A stretch of DNA of 64,000 nucleotides. Origin: Halobacteria archaeon AArc-dxtr1 (lineage in GTDB: Archaea > Halobacteriota > Halobacteria > Halobacteriales > Natrialbaceae). The notes under the pieces are model-generated. The model saw nothing but the letters and a program-made list of their open reading frames with translations. It did no database searches and was not told the DNA's origin. The position numbers and the translations under genes are program-made. The stretch spans positions 310,001-374,000 of the forward strand of contig JAOPJY010000001.1 of the NCBI GenBank assembly GCA_025517425.1, written 5' to 3'. How positions within the stretch are numbered: the first letter of the stretch is position 1; each line of letters opens with the position of its first letter. Positions 8,478 through 17,491 of this stretch are shown one piece after another.

Positions 8478-10709
8478 ATGAACGAAGTCCAACTGGAAGT
8501 CGCGAAAGCGTACCCGAACGACTCGGGTCGTGGTATTGCCCGGCTCGACCCGGATACGCTGTTGCATCTGAAGCTGAGTCCGGGTGACATCATCGAGATC
8601 GAAGGCGCCGACACCACCGCTGCGAAGGTGTGGCGTGCAGACCGACAGGACTGGAACACAGACACTGTCCGCATCGACGGGTTCACCCGTCAGAACGCCG
8701 ACGTGGGAATCGGCGAGCGGGTGACGATCCGCAAAGCCGAGGCGACGAAAGCAGACAGCTTAGTCCTCGCGCCGCCGGAAGAGGCGTCGGTGCAGTTCGG
8801 CTCGGACGCCGCCGGGATGGTCAAACGCCAGATCTTGAAGCGCCCGGTCGTCGGACGGGACATCGTCCCGGTCATGTCCTCGACGAACCACCCATTCATG
8901 CGCTCGCCCGGCCAAGCGATCCCGCTGATCGCCGTCGAGACCGAGCCCGAGGGCGTCGTTCTCATCACCGAGGACACCGACGTCGAACTCCGCGAAGAGC
9001 CAATCTCGGGCTTCGAGAAGACCGGTGGTGGGATCACCTACGAGGATATCGGCGGTCTCCAGGGTGAGATCCAGCGCGTCCGCGAGATGGTCGAACTGCC
9101 GATGAAACACCCCCAGATCTTCAAGAAACTGGGGATCGAGCCGCCACAGGGCGTCCTGTTGCACGGGCCGCCCGGCACGGGGAAGACGCTGCTCGCGAAG
9201 GCGGTCGCCAACGAGACCTCCGCGAGTTTCTTCTCCATCGCGGGCCCGGAGATCATCTCGAAGTACTACGGCGAGTCCGAACAACAGCTCAGGGAGATCT
9301 TCGAGGACGCCAGTGAGGAGTCCCCGGCTATCATCTTTATCGACGAGTTAGACTCGATCGCACCCAAACGCGAGGACGTCACCGGCGAGGTCGAACGCCG
9401 GGTCGTCGCACAGTTGCTGACGATGATGGACGGACTCGAAGCCCGCGGCCAGGTCATCGTCATCGCGGCGACCAACCGGGTCGACAGCGTCGACCCCGCC
9501 CTTCGCCGGCCCGGCCGATTCGACCGGGAAATCGAGATCGGCGTCCCCGACGAGGTCGGCCGCGAGGAGATCCTCCAGATCCACACCCGCGGGATGCCTC
9601 TCTCTGACGACGTCGACCTCTCGCATCTCGCAGACGAGACTCACGGCTTCGTCGGTGCCGACATCGAGAGCCTAACCAAAGAGGCCGCGATGAAGGCCCT
9701 GCGCCGATACCTCCCCGAGATCGATTTAGACGAGGAAGACATCCCGCCGTCCCTGATCGATCGGATGATCGTCAAGCGCGAGGACTTCGGCGGCGCGTTG
9801 AACGAGGTCGAACCCTCGGCGATGCGGGAGGTGTTGGTCGAACTCCCCAAGATCTCCTGGAACGACGTCGGCGGCCTTCACGACGCCAAAGAGCAGGTCC
9901 AGGAGGCAGTCGAGTGGCCGCTCAACACTCCCGAGCGCTTCGACAGGCTCGGCATCGACCCGCCTGCGGGCGTCTTGCTGTACGGCCCGCCCGGCACGGG
10001 GAAGACGCTGATGGCGAAAGCGGTCGCCAACGAGACGAACGCCAACTTCATCTCGGTGCGCGGTCCGCAACTGCTCTCGAAATGGGTCGGCGAATCGGAG
10101 AAGGCGATCCGTCAGACGTTCCGGAAGGCCCGGCAGGTCTCCCCGACGGTGATCTTCTTCGACGAACTGGACGCGCTCGCCCCCGGTCGTGGTGGCGAGG
10201 TTGGCAGCAACGTCTCCGAACGAGTCGTCAACCAGCTGCTGACCGAACTCGACGGGTTAGAGGAGATGGGCAACGTGATGGTCATCGGTGCGACCAACCG
10301 CCCGGACATGATCGACCCCGCGCTGCTGCGCTCGGGTCGGTTCGACCGCCTCGTCATGATTGGTGAGCCCGACATCGACGGCCGCGAGCGCATCCTCGAC
10401 ATCCACACCCAGGATACGCCGCTGGCCCCCGACGTCAGCCTCCGTGAGATTGCCGAGATCACTGACGGCTACGTCGGCTCCGACCTCGAGTCGATCGGTC
10501 GCGAGGCCGCCATCGAAGCGCTTCGTGAAGATCCCGAGGCAGACGTCGTCGAAATGCGTCACTTCCGGGCCGCAATGGAGAACGTCCGGCCGACGATCAC
10601 CGACGACATCTTAGAGTACTACGAACGCATCGAGGAGGAGTTTACCGGTGGGTCGGCGATGACCGAGCCCGGAACCGGCCGCCGGGGCAGCCGCATCGGA
10701 TTCCAGTAG
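8478..10709 (+). CDS. cdc48: Cdc48/VAT AAA+ ATPase
   Basis: A 743-residue type II AAA+ ATPase, the archaeal p97/VAT unfoldase that prepares proteins for the proteasome. The ATG at 8478 starts the family-typical [20 protein letters not shown]; the in-frame ATG at 8388 would add a basic, untypical stretch. The N-domain (about 1-185) has the double-psi barrel pattern (GDIIEIEG). D1 has Walker A GPPGTGKT near 229-236 and Walker [12 protein letters not shown]2 has a second GPPGTGKT near 503-510 and [10 protein letters not shown]. Arginine-finger regions ([17 protein letters not shown] and the D2 equivalent) are present, so both rings should be active. It is monocistronic and divergent from larC. 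Family assignment is firm. Confidence 0.97.
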   Translation: MNEVQLEVAKAYPNDSGRGIARLDPDTLLHLKLSPGDIIEIEGADTTAAKVWRADRQDWNTDTVRIDGFTRQNADVGIGERVTIRKAEATKADSLVLAPPEEASVQFGSDAAGMVKRQILKRPVVGRDIVPVMSSTNHPFMRSPGQAIPLIAVETEPEGVVLITEDTDVELREEPISGFEKTGGGITYEDIGGLQGEIQRVREMVELPMKHPQIFKKLGIEPPQGVLLHGPPGTGKTLLAKAVANETSASFFSIAGPEIISKYYGESEQQLREIFEDASEESPAIIFIDELDSIAPKREDVTGEVERRVVAQLLTMMDGLEARGQVIVIAATNRVDSVDPALRRPGRFDREIEIGVPDEVGREEILQIHTRGMPLSDDVDLSHLADETHGFVGADIESLTKEAAMKALRRYLPEIDLDEEDIPPSLIDRMIVKREDFGGALNEVEPSAMREVLVELPKISWNDVGGLHDAKEQVQEAVEWPLNTPERFDRLGIDPPAGVLLYGPPGTGKTLMAKAVANETNANFISVRGPQLLSKWVGESEKAIRQTFRKARQVSPTVIFFDELDALAPGRGGEVGSNVSERVVNQLLTELDGLEEMGNVMVIGATNRPDMIDPALLRSGRFDRLVMIGEPDIDGRERILDIHTQDTPLAPDVSLREIAEITDGYVGSDLESIGREAAIEALREDPEADVVEMRHFRAAMENVRPTITDDILEYYERIEEEFTGGSAMTEPGTGRRGSRIGFQ

Positions 10710-10802
10710 GCGGCCCCTACGAGGGGGGAGCACTGCTCCCGTACGAAACGGTTTTACCTGACACGCTCGTCCACCTGATACCGGTCCTGACCGGAACGTT
10801 GG

Positions 10803-11072
10803 ATGTCGAACCAGTCACCGACGAAGAACGACTCCGCAGCCGAGGAACCGTCTCCGAGCGATCGCACCGACCAGCGGACGCTAGAGCGAGTGCTCCCGTC
10901 GCTGGCAGCGCCGATTCGGTTCGCGAGCTTCTGGCTCGCTATCTTCCTCCCGTTTTTGTATATTCCACTGCTGTTGAACGGACTGTCGACCGGCTTTGAG
11001 GTGGTGTCGGCGCTCGGGTTAATTGCCGCGAACGTCGTCGTCCTCTACGTGGGTCACGCACACCGCCAGTGA
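10803..11072 (+). CDS. small two-helix membrane protein
   Basis: An 89-residue protein with an acidic, Ser-rich N-terminus (about 35 residues) followed by two membrane helices (about 41-59 and 64-84) and a short His/Arg tail. It follows cdc48 by 93 bases in the same direction. The pattern is of a conserved haloarchaeal hypothetical membrane protein; no function can be given. Confidence 0.65.
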   Translation: MSNQSPTKNDSAAEEPSPSDRTDQRTLERVLPSLAAPIRFASFWLAIFLPFLYIPLLLNGLSTGFEVVSALGLIAANVVVLYVGHAHRQ

Positions 11073-11157
11073 CTCCGGTTCGATGCGTCTGCTCTCCACT
11101 GATGAGCCACCTCTCTACTGATAAGCCCCCTTTCCACTGCTGCGTCTGGGCCACAGG

Positions 11158-11164
11158 TTTAAGG
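11158..11164 (+). promoter_or_regulatory. TATA-like element of the RNase HI-like gene
   Basis: The sequence tttaagg is centred 27 bases before the ATG at 11188, the haloarchaeal TATA position relative to the transcription start. This predicts a leaderless mRNA and supports the chosen start. Confidence 0.55.
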
Positions 11165-11187
11165 TTGCGACACCCCCAACGTGTGGT

Positions 11188-11823
11188 ATGGCCGCCCACG
11201 GCCGCCCCGCGCTGCGGGACCTGTTCGACGAGTCGCCGACACCCCACATTGCCCACCCCCCGCGCACCCACCACCGTGATTTCTACGTCGCGACCGACGG
11301 CTCCTTTCGTGAGTCGGGTGGCGGACTCGGTGCGGTGATCGAGACCCGAGACGGGACGCGCGTCGCCCGCCTCGCGACCGTAGACGCCCCGCCGGACAAT
11401 AACGTAGCCGAGTATCGGGCGTTGCACCTCGGCCTCGACGTCCTCGCTGCACGCGCGCCCAAAAACGCCCGCGTCGGCATCCTCGTCGATCATGACTCGC
11501 TCGCGAGCGACGTCAACACCGCCGTCCTCGCCGCCAACGAACCCGACCGAACCCCGCCACGACCGTTCTCTGCGCCGACGGAAACGCGTCATCACTGGCG
11601 GGGGATTCGTGCGCGTATCAGTGGCTTCGGCGAGGTCCGTGCCGCCCGTATCGCCAGCGACCAGAATCCGGCACACCCGCTTGCGAACGCTCCTGACCAG
11701 TACCGCCACGTCAATCGGGAGGCCGACCGCTGCGTGTTGCCTGAGCCACCCCAGTCGACGGGCCCCGAGATCCCACCGCCCTCGCGGGCCAACCGCAACG
11801 GCGGCGGTCGAGCCTCTGACTGA
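11188..11823 (+). CDS. RNase HI-like protein
   Basis: A 211-residue RNase H-fold protein that would cut the RNA strand of RNA-DNA hybrids. The acidic active site can be traced: Asp37 in YVATDGSF, Glu75 in NNVAEYRAL, Asp101 or Asp103 in ILVDHDSLA, and Asp180 in VNREADRC, which matches the NxxAD ending of archaeal/Bacillus-type RNase HI. About 30 residues precede the fold, and a Pro/Asn/Gly-rich tail follows it. A TATA-like element 27 bases upstream supports the start. Haloarchaea commonly carry several RNase H-like paralogues, so the exact family member is not decided. Confidence 0.8.
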   Translation: MAAHGRPALRDLFDESPTPHIAHPPRTHHRDFYVATDGSFRESGGGLGAVIETRDGTRVARLATVDAPPDNNVAEYRALHLGLDVLAARAPKNARVGILVDHDSLASDVNTAVLAANEPDRTPPRPFSAPTETRHHWRGIRARISGFGEVRAARIASDQNPAHPLANAPDQYRHVNREADRCVLPEPPQSTGPEIPPPSRANRNGGGRASD

Positions 11824-11910
11824 CAGTTGCCACCGACTTGGCTGCCGACCACCTCCGACTCCGGCTGACGACCGCCACCGTTATCTCGTCGGTCGAGCAA
11901 CGTCGGTTCG

Positions 11911-12378
11911 ATGAGTCTTCGCGTCGCCGTCGCCGCACCGTTCGTCCAGCACGGCAGCCGCCGCCTCCGGGAAAACGAGTTCGTCGTCGCCCTCTCGCTC
12001 GACCGCGACTGGTTCTCGCCCGACCAGACGAAGCGACTGATCGACGTCGCCGCCGCCGAGAACCTCCTCGAGCGCGTCGACGGCGAACTCGCCTGCGCGT
12101 TCGATCCCGCCGATGTGACGATTCCCGAGGGGTTCGTTCCTGACGACGACCTGCTCCGCGGGCGCTCGGCCTTCGAGCGCGTGCTTGAGGCGGTGGTCGA
12201 GGCGGGTGTCCCAAAGCGTGATGCGGTCGGCGAGATCAACCAGCTACAGAGCGACCTGGCCCTCACCATCGAGGCGGCCGCGGTCGTCTATGCGCGCCGC
12301 GAGGGAGTCGACGTCGCCGACCTGGCCCCCGCGGCTCGCGAGGGGGTTCTCGGAACCGACGACGTCGGAGGTGTCTGA
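11911..12378 (+). CDS. DUF2240-like archaeal protein
   Basis: A 155-residue soluble acidic protein starting MSLRVAVAAPFVQHG, with the segment LSLDRDWFSPDQTKRLIDVAAAENLL followed by an Asp-rich region and a helical C-terminal half. I recognise the pattern as the archaeal DUF2240 family, from memory of the family and not from a search. A TATA-like ttatc at about 11880, near -29, supports the start. The next gene begins 3 bases after its stop, so the two form an operon. The combination of a compact N-terminal module and helical tail could be nucleic-acid binding, but this is speculation. Confidence 0.7.
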   Translation: MSLRVAVAAPFVQHGSRRLRENEFVVALSLDRDWFSPDQTKRLIDVAAAENLLERVDGELACAFDPADVTIPEGFVPDDDLLRGRSAFERVLEAVVEAGVPKRDAVGEINQLQSDLALTIEAAAVVYARREGVDVADLAPAAREGVLGTDDVGGV

Positions 12379-12380
12379 CT

Positions 12381-12848
12381 GTGGTCGAGCGCCGAATCAC
12401 CGACGGCCGGCGGATCGCCGAGTTGCTCGCGAGCGAACTCGACGGTCGCACTGATGGTGCGTTGGCCCACCTGGCGGTCACCGACGCGAACCGGGACGTC
12501 GAGCCGACTTCGGAGGGGTCGCGGGCCTACGACGTCCGGCGTACCGTCGGAGAGACAGACACTGCGGACGACCGCGTCGAAACGGCACGTGACGATGCCC
12601 CCGTAGAACCCGCACGCGATCGCCTGCTCGCGCAGGTGTTCGTCCACGACGAGGGCGCGACCGTCGTCGTCGAGACGGCTCGAGAGACGGCCCGAGAGGC
12701 TGCGACCGCCCGTGATCTCCCGGTCGATGCCGACCCCTCGCGGTTCGACGGCATCGCCGTGACCGTCCCGACCGGCGCGGCAACCAAGCGCGCAGCCGAC
12801 GTACTCGCAGCCGTCGCTCGGGTGGCAACCGAGTACGACCGTGACTGA
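12381..12848 (+). CDS. conserved haloarchaeal protein, function unknown
   Basis: A 155-residue protein read from a GTG start immediately after the DUF2240-like gene. The ordered segments are an N-terminal helix (ITDGRRIAELLASELDG), a beta-rich middle (LAHLAVTDANRDVEPT) and a C-terminal half with FDGIAVTVPTGAATKRAADVLAAV. There is no signal, membrane helix or cysteine motif. The tight spacing implies co-expression with its neighbour. No family is recognised with confidence. Confidence 0.7.
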   Translation: MVERRITDGRRIAELLASELDGRTDGALAHLAVTDANRDVEPTSEGSRAYDVRRTVGETDTADDRVETARDDAPVEPARDRLLAQVFVHDEGATVVVETARETAREAATARDLPVDADPSRFDGIAVTVPTGAATKRAADVLAAVARVATEYDRD

Positions 12849-12857
12849 GCGGCGACG

Positions 12858-13511
12858 CTAGGCCAACTCCGCGAGCAACGTCGGGAGTCGAGTTGCGAGT
12901 TCGGCCTGCCGAACGTGGGCGACGGCACGCTCGTCTTCTGGCGGGCCGTCTGGCGTTACCACCTGGATGGCGTCGAGCCCGACCGCGGTCGCGCCACCGA
13001 CGTCGGCGTCGATATCGTCGCCGACGTAGACCGCGTCCGTAGCCCCGACGCCGAGTTCGTCGAGGATCGCCTCGAACGCCCGTGGATCCGGCTTGCCAGC
13101 CTCGAGTTCGCCCGTCACGAGCGACACGTCGAACGTCCCCTCCCAGCCGAGCGTCGCAAGCTTGTCCCGTTGGGCCCGGATCGGTCCGTTCGTCAGCAGG
13201 CCAATCCGGTACTCGGCTTTGAGGTCTGCGAGCATCGACTCGACGCCCGGAAGCGGAGCCAGCGAGTCGGCGATCGTCTCGCGGTAGGCCGTCGCGAGCG
13301 CGCTCGGATCCGCCTCGCAGTCTGCGAGCAGTTCCTCGAAAATCGGTTCACGAGTCTCCTGTGTCAGGTGCCGGCTGTGGGCGTCGAGGTACGCCGCTCT
13401 GGAGATCGGCGGTGCACCCGCGGCCGCAGCGGCGTCTTCGAGGATCGTCGCCCGGTCACGATCCGGAACCGCAAGCGTCTCGTCTAAATCGAAGACGACC
13501 GCTGTGAGCAT
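12858..13511 (-). CDS. HAD-superfamily hydrolase
   Basis: A 217-residue haloacid-dehalogenase-type phosphatase. The start at 13511 gives MLTAVVFDLDETL, placing catalytic motif I (DLDET) at the N-terminus as usual; the longer frame adds an untypical leader. Motif II is LLTNGP, the Lys of motif III is in GELEAGKPDPRAF, and motif IV is VYVGDDIDADVGGA. A helical cap follows motif I, as in subfamily IA members such as phosphoglycolate phosphatase-like and pyrophosphatase-like enzymes. The substrate cannot be told. It is divergent from the antiporter operon starting at 13685. Confidence 0.88.
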   Translation of the reverse strand: MLTAVVFDLDETLAVPDRDRATILEDAAAAAGAPPISRAAYLDAHSRHLTQETREPIFEELLADCEADPSALATAYRETIADSLAPLPGVESMLADLKAEYRIGLLTNGPIRAQRDKLATLGWEGTFDVSLVTGELEAGKPDPRAFEAILDELGVGATDAVYVGDDIDADVGGATAVGLDAIQVVTPDGPPEDERAVAHVRQAELATRLPTLLAELA

Positions 13512-13684
13512 ACCTGCTCGAAGGACAGCGACGGGTTTGAGGTTGTCGGAGACGGTCGAGCAGCGTCGGGCTAGTCCGGCGCTCGACGCGTCCACCACCG
13601 TCTTCGAGTCGGCTGAGTCTGCCGTCCACGACGTCGTCTTCCGACAGCGTTAATTCTCGGCCCGCAAAAGCCCGATCAAATGCA

Positions 13685-15439
13685 ATGCTTTCCGAGGTAG
13701 CTCTCAGCGTTGATCTTGCCATTATCCTCTTGAGCGCGACGATTGCCGGCTTCCTCGCGAAACGGACGGGACAGCCGACGATCATTGCCTACATCGTCGC
13801 GGGGGTCGTGTTGGGACCGGCTGCGCTCGGTCTCGTCGAAGTCACGACTCTTACCGAGACGCTCTCCGAGCTGGGGCTCGCGTTCTTGTTGTTTTTGCTC
13901 GGTATCAAGATGCGACTCGAAGAGATCAAGCACGTCCTCGCACCGATCGTCAAGATCTCGATTCCGCAGATGGTCGTGGTCTTCCTCGCGGGTGCCGGCA
14001 CCGCGGTCGCACTCGGCTTCGGCCCGGTTGAAGCCCTGATCATCGGGCTGGCGGTGATGTACAGCTCAACTGCGGTCGTGATCAAGATGTTAAATGACAG
14101 GGACGAGGCGACGTCGCTACACGGGAAGATCGACGTCGGTGTCTTGCTCGTTCAAGACGTTGTTGTCGTCATCATTCTGGCCGTGCTCGCGGCCGGCCGA
14201 CCGGACGACGTCGCCGAGGTTGCGACGACGCTCGGCGTCGTGCTCGTCCTCGTCGCGCTCATCACCGTCGCCGCGATCGTGGCCTCCCAGACGCTACTGC
14301 CGAAACTGTTCCGGCGGATCGCCGACAACAAGGAGGTCTTCTTCCTGATCGCGATCTCCTGGGCGTTCCTCTTCGTGTTCGTCTCCGACAACATCAACGT
14401 CTTTCTCGCGCCGCTCGGCATCACGGCGTACCTCTCGATCGAGATGGGCGCGTTCATGGCTGGGCTGGCCATCGCACAGCTGCCCTACAGTAAGGAGCTA
14501 CAGGATCGGGTCAACCCGCTGACCGACCTCTTCGTGATGATCTTCTTCGCCTCCGTTGCGCTGGATCTGCAGACCAACGAGTTGCTTGCGTTCTGGCAGG
14601 AGGCGGTCATCGCCGCCCTGATCCTGATGCCGATAAAGTTCCTCGTGTTCTTCTACCTGATCGACTGGCAAGGGTTTGGTACAGAGACGACGTTTCTCGG
14701 GAGCATCAACATGATCCAGGTCAGTGAGTTCGGGATCATCGTCGCTGCCGTCGCGTTCGAGGGCGGCTTCATCGACGCGGAGGTGCTTGGCTTCATGACG
14801 CTGCTCGCGATCTTCACGATGGCCGTCTCGGTGTACTTCATCGAGTTCAGTCATCCGCTGTTCGAGCGGTTCGAACCGACGTTCTCAAAGTGGACTGGCG
14901 ACGGCGACTTCGAGGGTGGAAAACGGGAGTACCGCGATCACGCGATCGTCATCGGCTACGACGACGTGACGCGCAACGCCCTCCCGATTCTCGCGGAGAC
15001 CTACGACGACGTCGTCGTCGTCGACCGAACCGTCGATCACATCGAGGAACTCGAAAAAGAGGGATACGACGGAATTTACGGCGACTTCCGAAACGCCACG
15101 ATCCGGAAGGATGCGGCCGTCTCGAAGGCAGCGTTCGCCCTCTCGTCGTCGGTCCAGCCGGAAGTGAACAAGGCGTTGCTCAGACAGGTCGGCGAGGACA
15201 CGACCGTCTTCGTCGAAGCGGACCGGATCGAACACGCACACGAGCTGTACGACAGAGGTGCTCACTGCGTCATCATGCCGTCGTACTTCGCTGCCGATCG
15301 GCTCGCCGACTACCTCCGGTCGTATCTCGAGGAGGACCAACCGCTCGAAGACATGATGGAACACGACGTCGAACTACTGGACAGTTCGGACCCGTTCCCA
15401 ACAACGGCCGACCGGATCGGGGGTGGTAGCGATGACTGA
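13685..15439 (+). CDS. CPA2-family cation/proton antiporter, A-type subunit
   Basis: A 584-residue protein with about 12-13 membrane helices of the Na+/H+ exchanger fold (GQPTIIAYIVAGVVLGP near the N-terminus), the helix-5-like VLLVQDVVVV with the conserved Asp, and MIQVSEFGIIVAA in the late core. Residues about 415-545 form a TrkA-N-like (RCK) cytosolic domain, but its nucleotide loop reads AIVIGYDDVTRN and lacks the second and third glycines of GxGxxG. Its stop overlaps the next gene by 8 bases, so a co-translated partner is likely. It is homologous to the first gene of the convergent operon (19182-20912). Ion specificity (K+ or Na+) cannot be told. Confidence 0.9.
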   Translation: MLSEVALSVDLAIILLSATIAGFLAKRTGQPTIIAYIVAGVVLGPAALGLVEVTTLTETLSELGLAFLLFLLGIKMRLEEIKHVLAPIVKISIPQMVVVFLAGAGTAVALGFGPVEALIIGLAVMYSSTAVVIKMLNDRDEATSLHGKIDVGVLLVQDVVVVIILAVLAAGRPDDVAEVATTLGVVLVLVALITVAAIVASQTLLPKLFRRIADNKEVFFLIAISWAFLFVFVSDNINVFLAPLGITAYLSIEMGAFMAGLAIAQLPYSKELQDRVNPLTDLFVMIFFASVALDLQTNELLAFWQEAVIAALILMPIKFLVFFYLIDWQGFGTETTFLGSINMIQVSEFGIIVAAVAFEGGFIDAEVLGFMTLLAIFTMAVSVYFIEFSHPLFERFEPTFSKWTGDGDFEGGKREYRDHAIVIGYDDVTRNALPILAETYDDVVVVDRTVDHIEELEKEGYDGIYGDFRNATIRKDAAVSKAAFALSSSVQPEVNKALLRQVGEDTTVFVEADRIEHAHELYDRGAHCVIMPSYFAADRLADYLRSYLEEDQPLEDMMEHDVELLDSSDPFPTTADRIGGGSDD

Positions 15440-17123
15440 CCTGCTCACCGCGGTCTCGATAATCTTCATCGTCGCGGGGCCGTTCTTGCTGGTAGCCAAC
15501 CGGTTCAACCTTCCAACCGTCCCGTTTTTGGTCCTCGCGGGGGTCGTCGTCGGCTTCTTCGTCGAGCCGGAGCTCACGCTCGAACTCGCGCAGTACGGGA
15601 TCGCGCTGCTCGTGTTCTCCTTCGGCGTCGAAATCAACCTCTCTGCGGTCCGAACGGTGCTGGTCGACAGCGAACTCGCCGCACTCGGACAGATTCTCGT
15701 CGTCGGTTCGCTCGGGTTCGGGTTCGGGCTCGTACTCGGCGTTCCACCCGGCGAATCGATCTTCCTCGGCGCCGCTGCAGCGCTCTCGTCGACGATTGTC
15801 GGAACCGCACTGTTACAGCGAGAGTTCAACGCGAACCTCGTTCGCGGACGGCTGGCAAACTCGATTCACTTCGTCCAGGATCTGCTCGCCATCCTGTTCG
15901 TGCTCGTCTTGGGCGCCGCGACGCTCGCCCCCGGCCCCGTCGCGACGATGCTCGGGTACGGACTCGCACTGCTCGTCGCTGCCGTCCTCGTTAACCAGTA
16001 CCTGTTCGACCTCGTCGGCAGGCTCGCTGGGGACTCTGACGAACTCATGATTCTGGCGGTCGTCTCGCTGCTCGTGCTGTTCGTCGGCGCAGCCCAGTTT
16101 GCTGGCGTCTCGATCGTCGTCGGCGCCTTCGCGGCCGGACTCGCCGTCCGTCACGACCCGGTCGAATACCTGGGACTGTTCAACGGTCTCCAGTCGATCC
16201 GGGATTTCTTCGTCGCCATCTTCTTCGTGACGATCGGGGCGCTCGTCGTCTTGCCGTTCGTCGAGATCGGTTGGACGGAGTCCGTCGAGAAGCTGCTCTT
16301 GGCGGGCGGGCTCGTGCTTCTGACGGCAGTGGTAAAGCCAGCGGTCACCACGGTGATCTTACTCTCTCAGGGTTACGAAGCGCGTACAGCGACGCTGACG
16401 AGCTTCAACACCGACCAGGTCAGCGAATTCGCGCTCATCATCGCGATCGAAGCGCTGTTGCTCGGACTCTTGACCCAGTCAGTGTTCGACGCGATCATTT
16501 TCGCTGCGGCGGTGACGATGGTGACGTCGAGTCTCAGTCAGCGCTACGACGAGGAGATCTACCGGTGGCTTTCGGCCCGTGGACTCCTCGGAAGCAGACA
16601 CGAGAAGATCGACGAGTGGAGCGAGGTCCCCGCAGATCTCTCCGATCACGTCGTCATCGTTGGCTACGGCCGGCAGGGCCAGAGACTGGTCGAAACCTGT
16701 GAGGACCTCGGCCAGCCCTACGTCGTCATCGAGAACGATCCGGCCCGCAGAGACACGATCACCACCAATTGTGACGCATTCGTCTTCGGTGACGCGATGG
16801 AGCAATACACCTGGACGAAAGCAAACGTCGACGATGCACGACTCGTGGTTTCAACGATCAAATCGGCCGTCGTCTCCAGACGGCTCCTCTCGTTCGAGTT
16901 CGAATCCGACCTGACCCTGCGTGCAGGCAATCGAGAGAGCGCGCTGGAACTGCTCGATTCGGGAGCGCTGTACGTCAGCCACTCGGAGCTGCTCGCCGGC
17001 CAGCAACTCGCCACGCAGCTTCGAGCGCTGGTCGACGGAGAGCAAACGCCAGACGAGCTTCGCGACGAGCAGCGAGCCGAACTGGAGGGCCGCGCCGATC
17101 CCATCTTCAACCCGCTGCGCTGA
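15432..17123 (+). CDS. CPA2-family cation/proton antiporter, B-type subunit
   Basis: A 563-residue partner of the preceding gene. The ATG at 15432, inside the end of the upstream gene, gives MTDLLTAVSIIFIVAGP; an in-frame GTG at 15423 is possible but adds only three residues. About 12 membrane helices include RFNLPTVPFLVLAGVVVG and SIHFVQDLLAILF with the conserved helix-5 Gln-Asp. The cytosolic TrkA-N domain begins near residue 405 with HVVIVGYGRQGQRLV, an intact GxGxxG loop, and ends with an acidic helical tail. The overlap and the homologous pair on the other strand suggest a heteromeric antiporter in which this subunit binds the nucleotide. Confidence 0.9.
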   Translation: MTDLLTAVSIIFIVAGPFLLVANRFNLPTVPFLVLAGVVVGFFVEPELTLELAQYGIALLVFSFGVEINLSAVRTVLVDSELAALGQILVVGSLGFGFGLVLGVPPGESIFLGAAAALSSTIVGTALLQREFNANLVRGRLANSIHFVQDLLAILFVLVLGAATLAPGPVATMLGYGLALLVAAVLVNQYLFDLVGRLAGDSDELMILAVVSLLVLFVGAAQFAGVSIVVGAFAAGLAVRHDPVEYLGLFNGLQSIRDFFVAIFFVTIGALVVLPFVEIGWTESVEKLLLAGGLVLLTAVVKPAVTTVILLSQGYEARTATLTSFNTDQVSEFALIIAIEALLLGLLTQSVFDAIIFAAAVTMVTSSLSQRYDEEIYRWLSARGLLGSRHEKIDEWSEVPADLSDHVVIVGYGRQGQRLVETCEDLGQPYVVIENDPARRDTITTNCDAFVFGDAMEQYTWTKANVDDARLVVSTIKSAVVSRRLLSFEFESDLTLRAGNRESALELLDSGALYVSHSELLAGQQLATQLRALVDGEQTPDELRDEQRAELEGRADPIFNPLR

Positions 17124-17221
17124 CGCGACAGATCATCGGCCGGCAACCCACGTACGCTATCCCGCGTTCGGCCAGCACGACCGCGCTCGTCGTGCCGACT
17201 CGGAAACGATACCGCCAAGCG

Positions 17222-17228
17222 TTTTACA
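17222..17228 (+). promoter_or_regulatory. TATA-like element of the small membrane protein gene
   Basis: The sequence ttttaca is centred 28 bases before the ATG at 17253, giving that tiny gene its own predicted leaderless promoter inside the antiporter locus. Confidence 0.5.
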
Positions 17229-17252
17229 CCTGCTCGAGACGTAGCGATACTG

Positions 17253-17447
17253 ATGTTCGAGTCACTCGACCCGGTTCGTCTGCTCCGAAACCTCGGCGTC
17301 TACACCGTGGCGGTTCTCGTCGCAATCGTCGGCGCAATCGGGCTGATCGACGTGATCGACATTCCCACCGTCCTCGCGGGGTCGTTACTCGTTCTCGGCC
17401 TCGGCATCGTCCTCGCCGTTCACGAGTATCTTGGCGGCCCGTTCTGA
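17253..17447 (+). CDS. small two-helix membrane protein between antiporter operons
   Basis: A 64-residue protein (MFESLDPVRLLRNLG...) with two membrane helices (about 14-34 and 38-58) joined by an IDVIDIPT turn. It sits between the ends of two convergent CPA2 operons, 129 bases after one and 44 bases before the other. The TATA-like element at -28 and the clean hydrophobic pattern argue for a real gene. An accessory or regulatory subunit for the antiporters is possible from position alone. Confidence 0.6.
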   Translation: MFESLDPVRLLRNLGVYTVAVLVAIVGAIGLIDVIDIPTVLAGSLLVLGLGIVLAVHEYLGGPF

Positions 17448-17491
17448 GAGAGAACCCTCCGACCGCGCCGACTGAAACGCGAAGACCGGAC

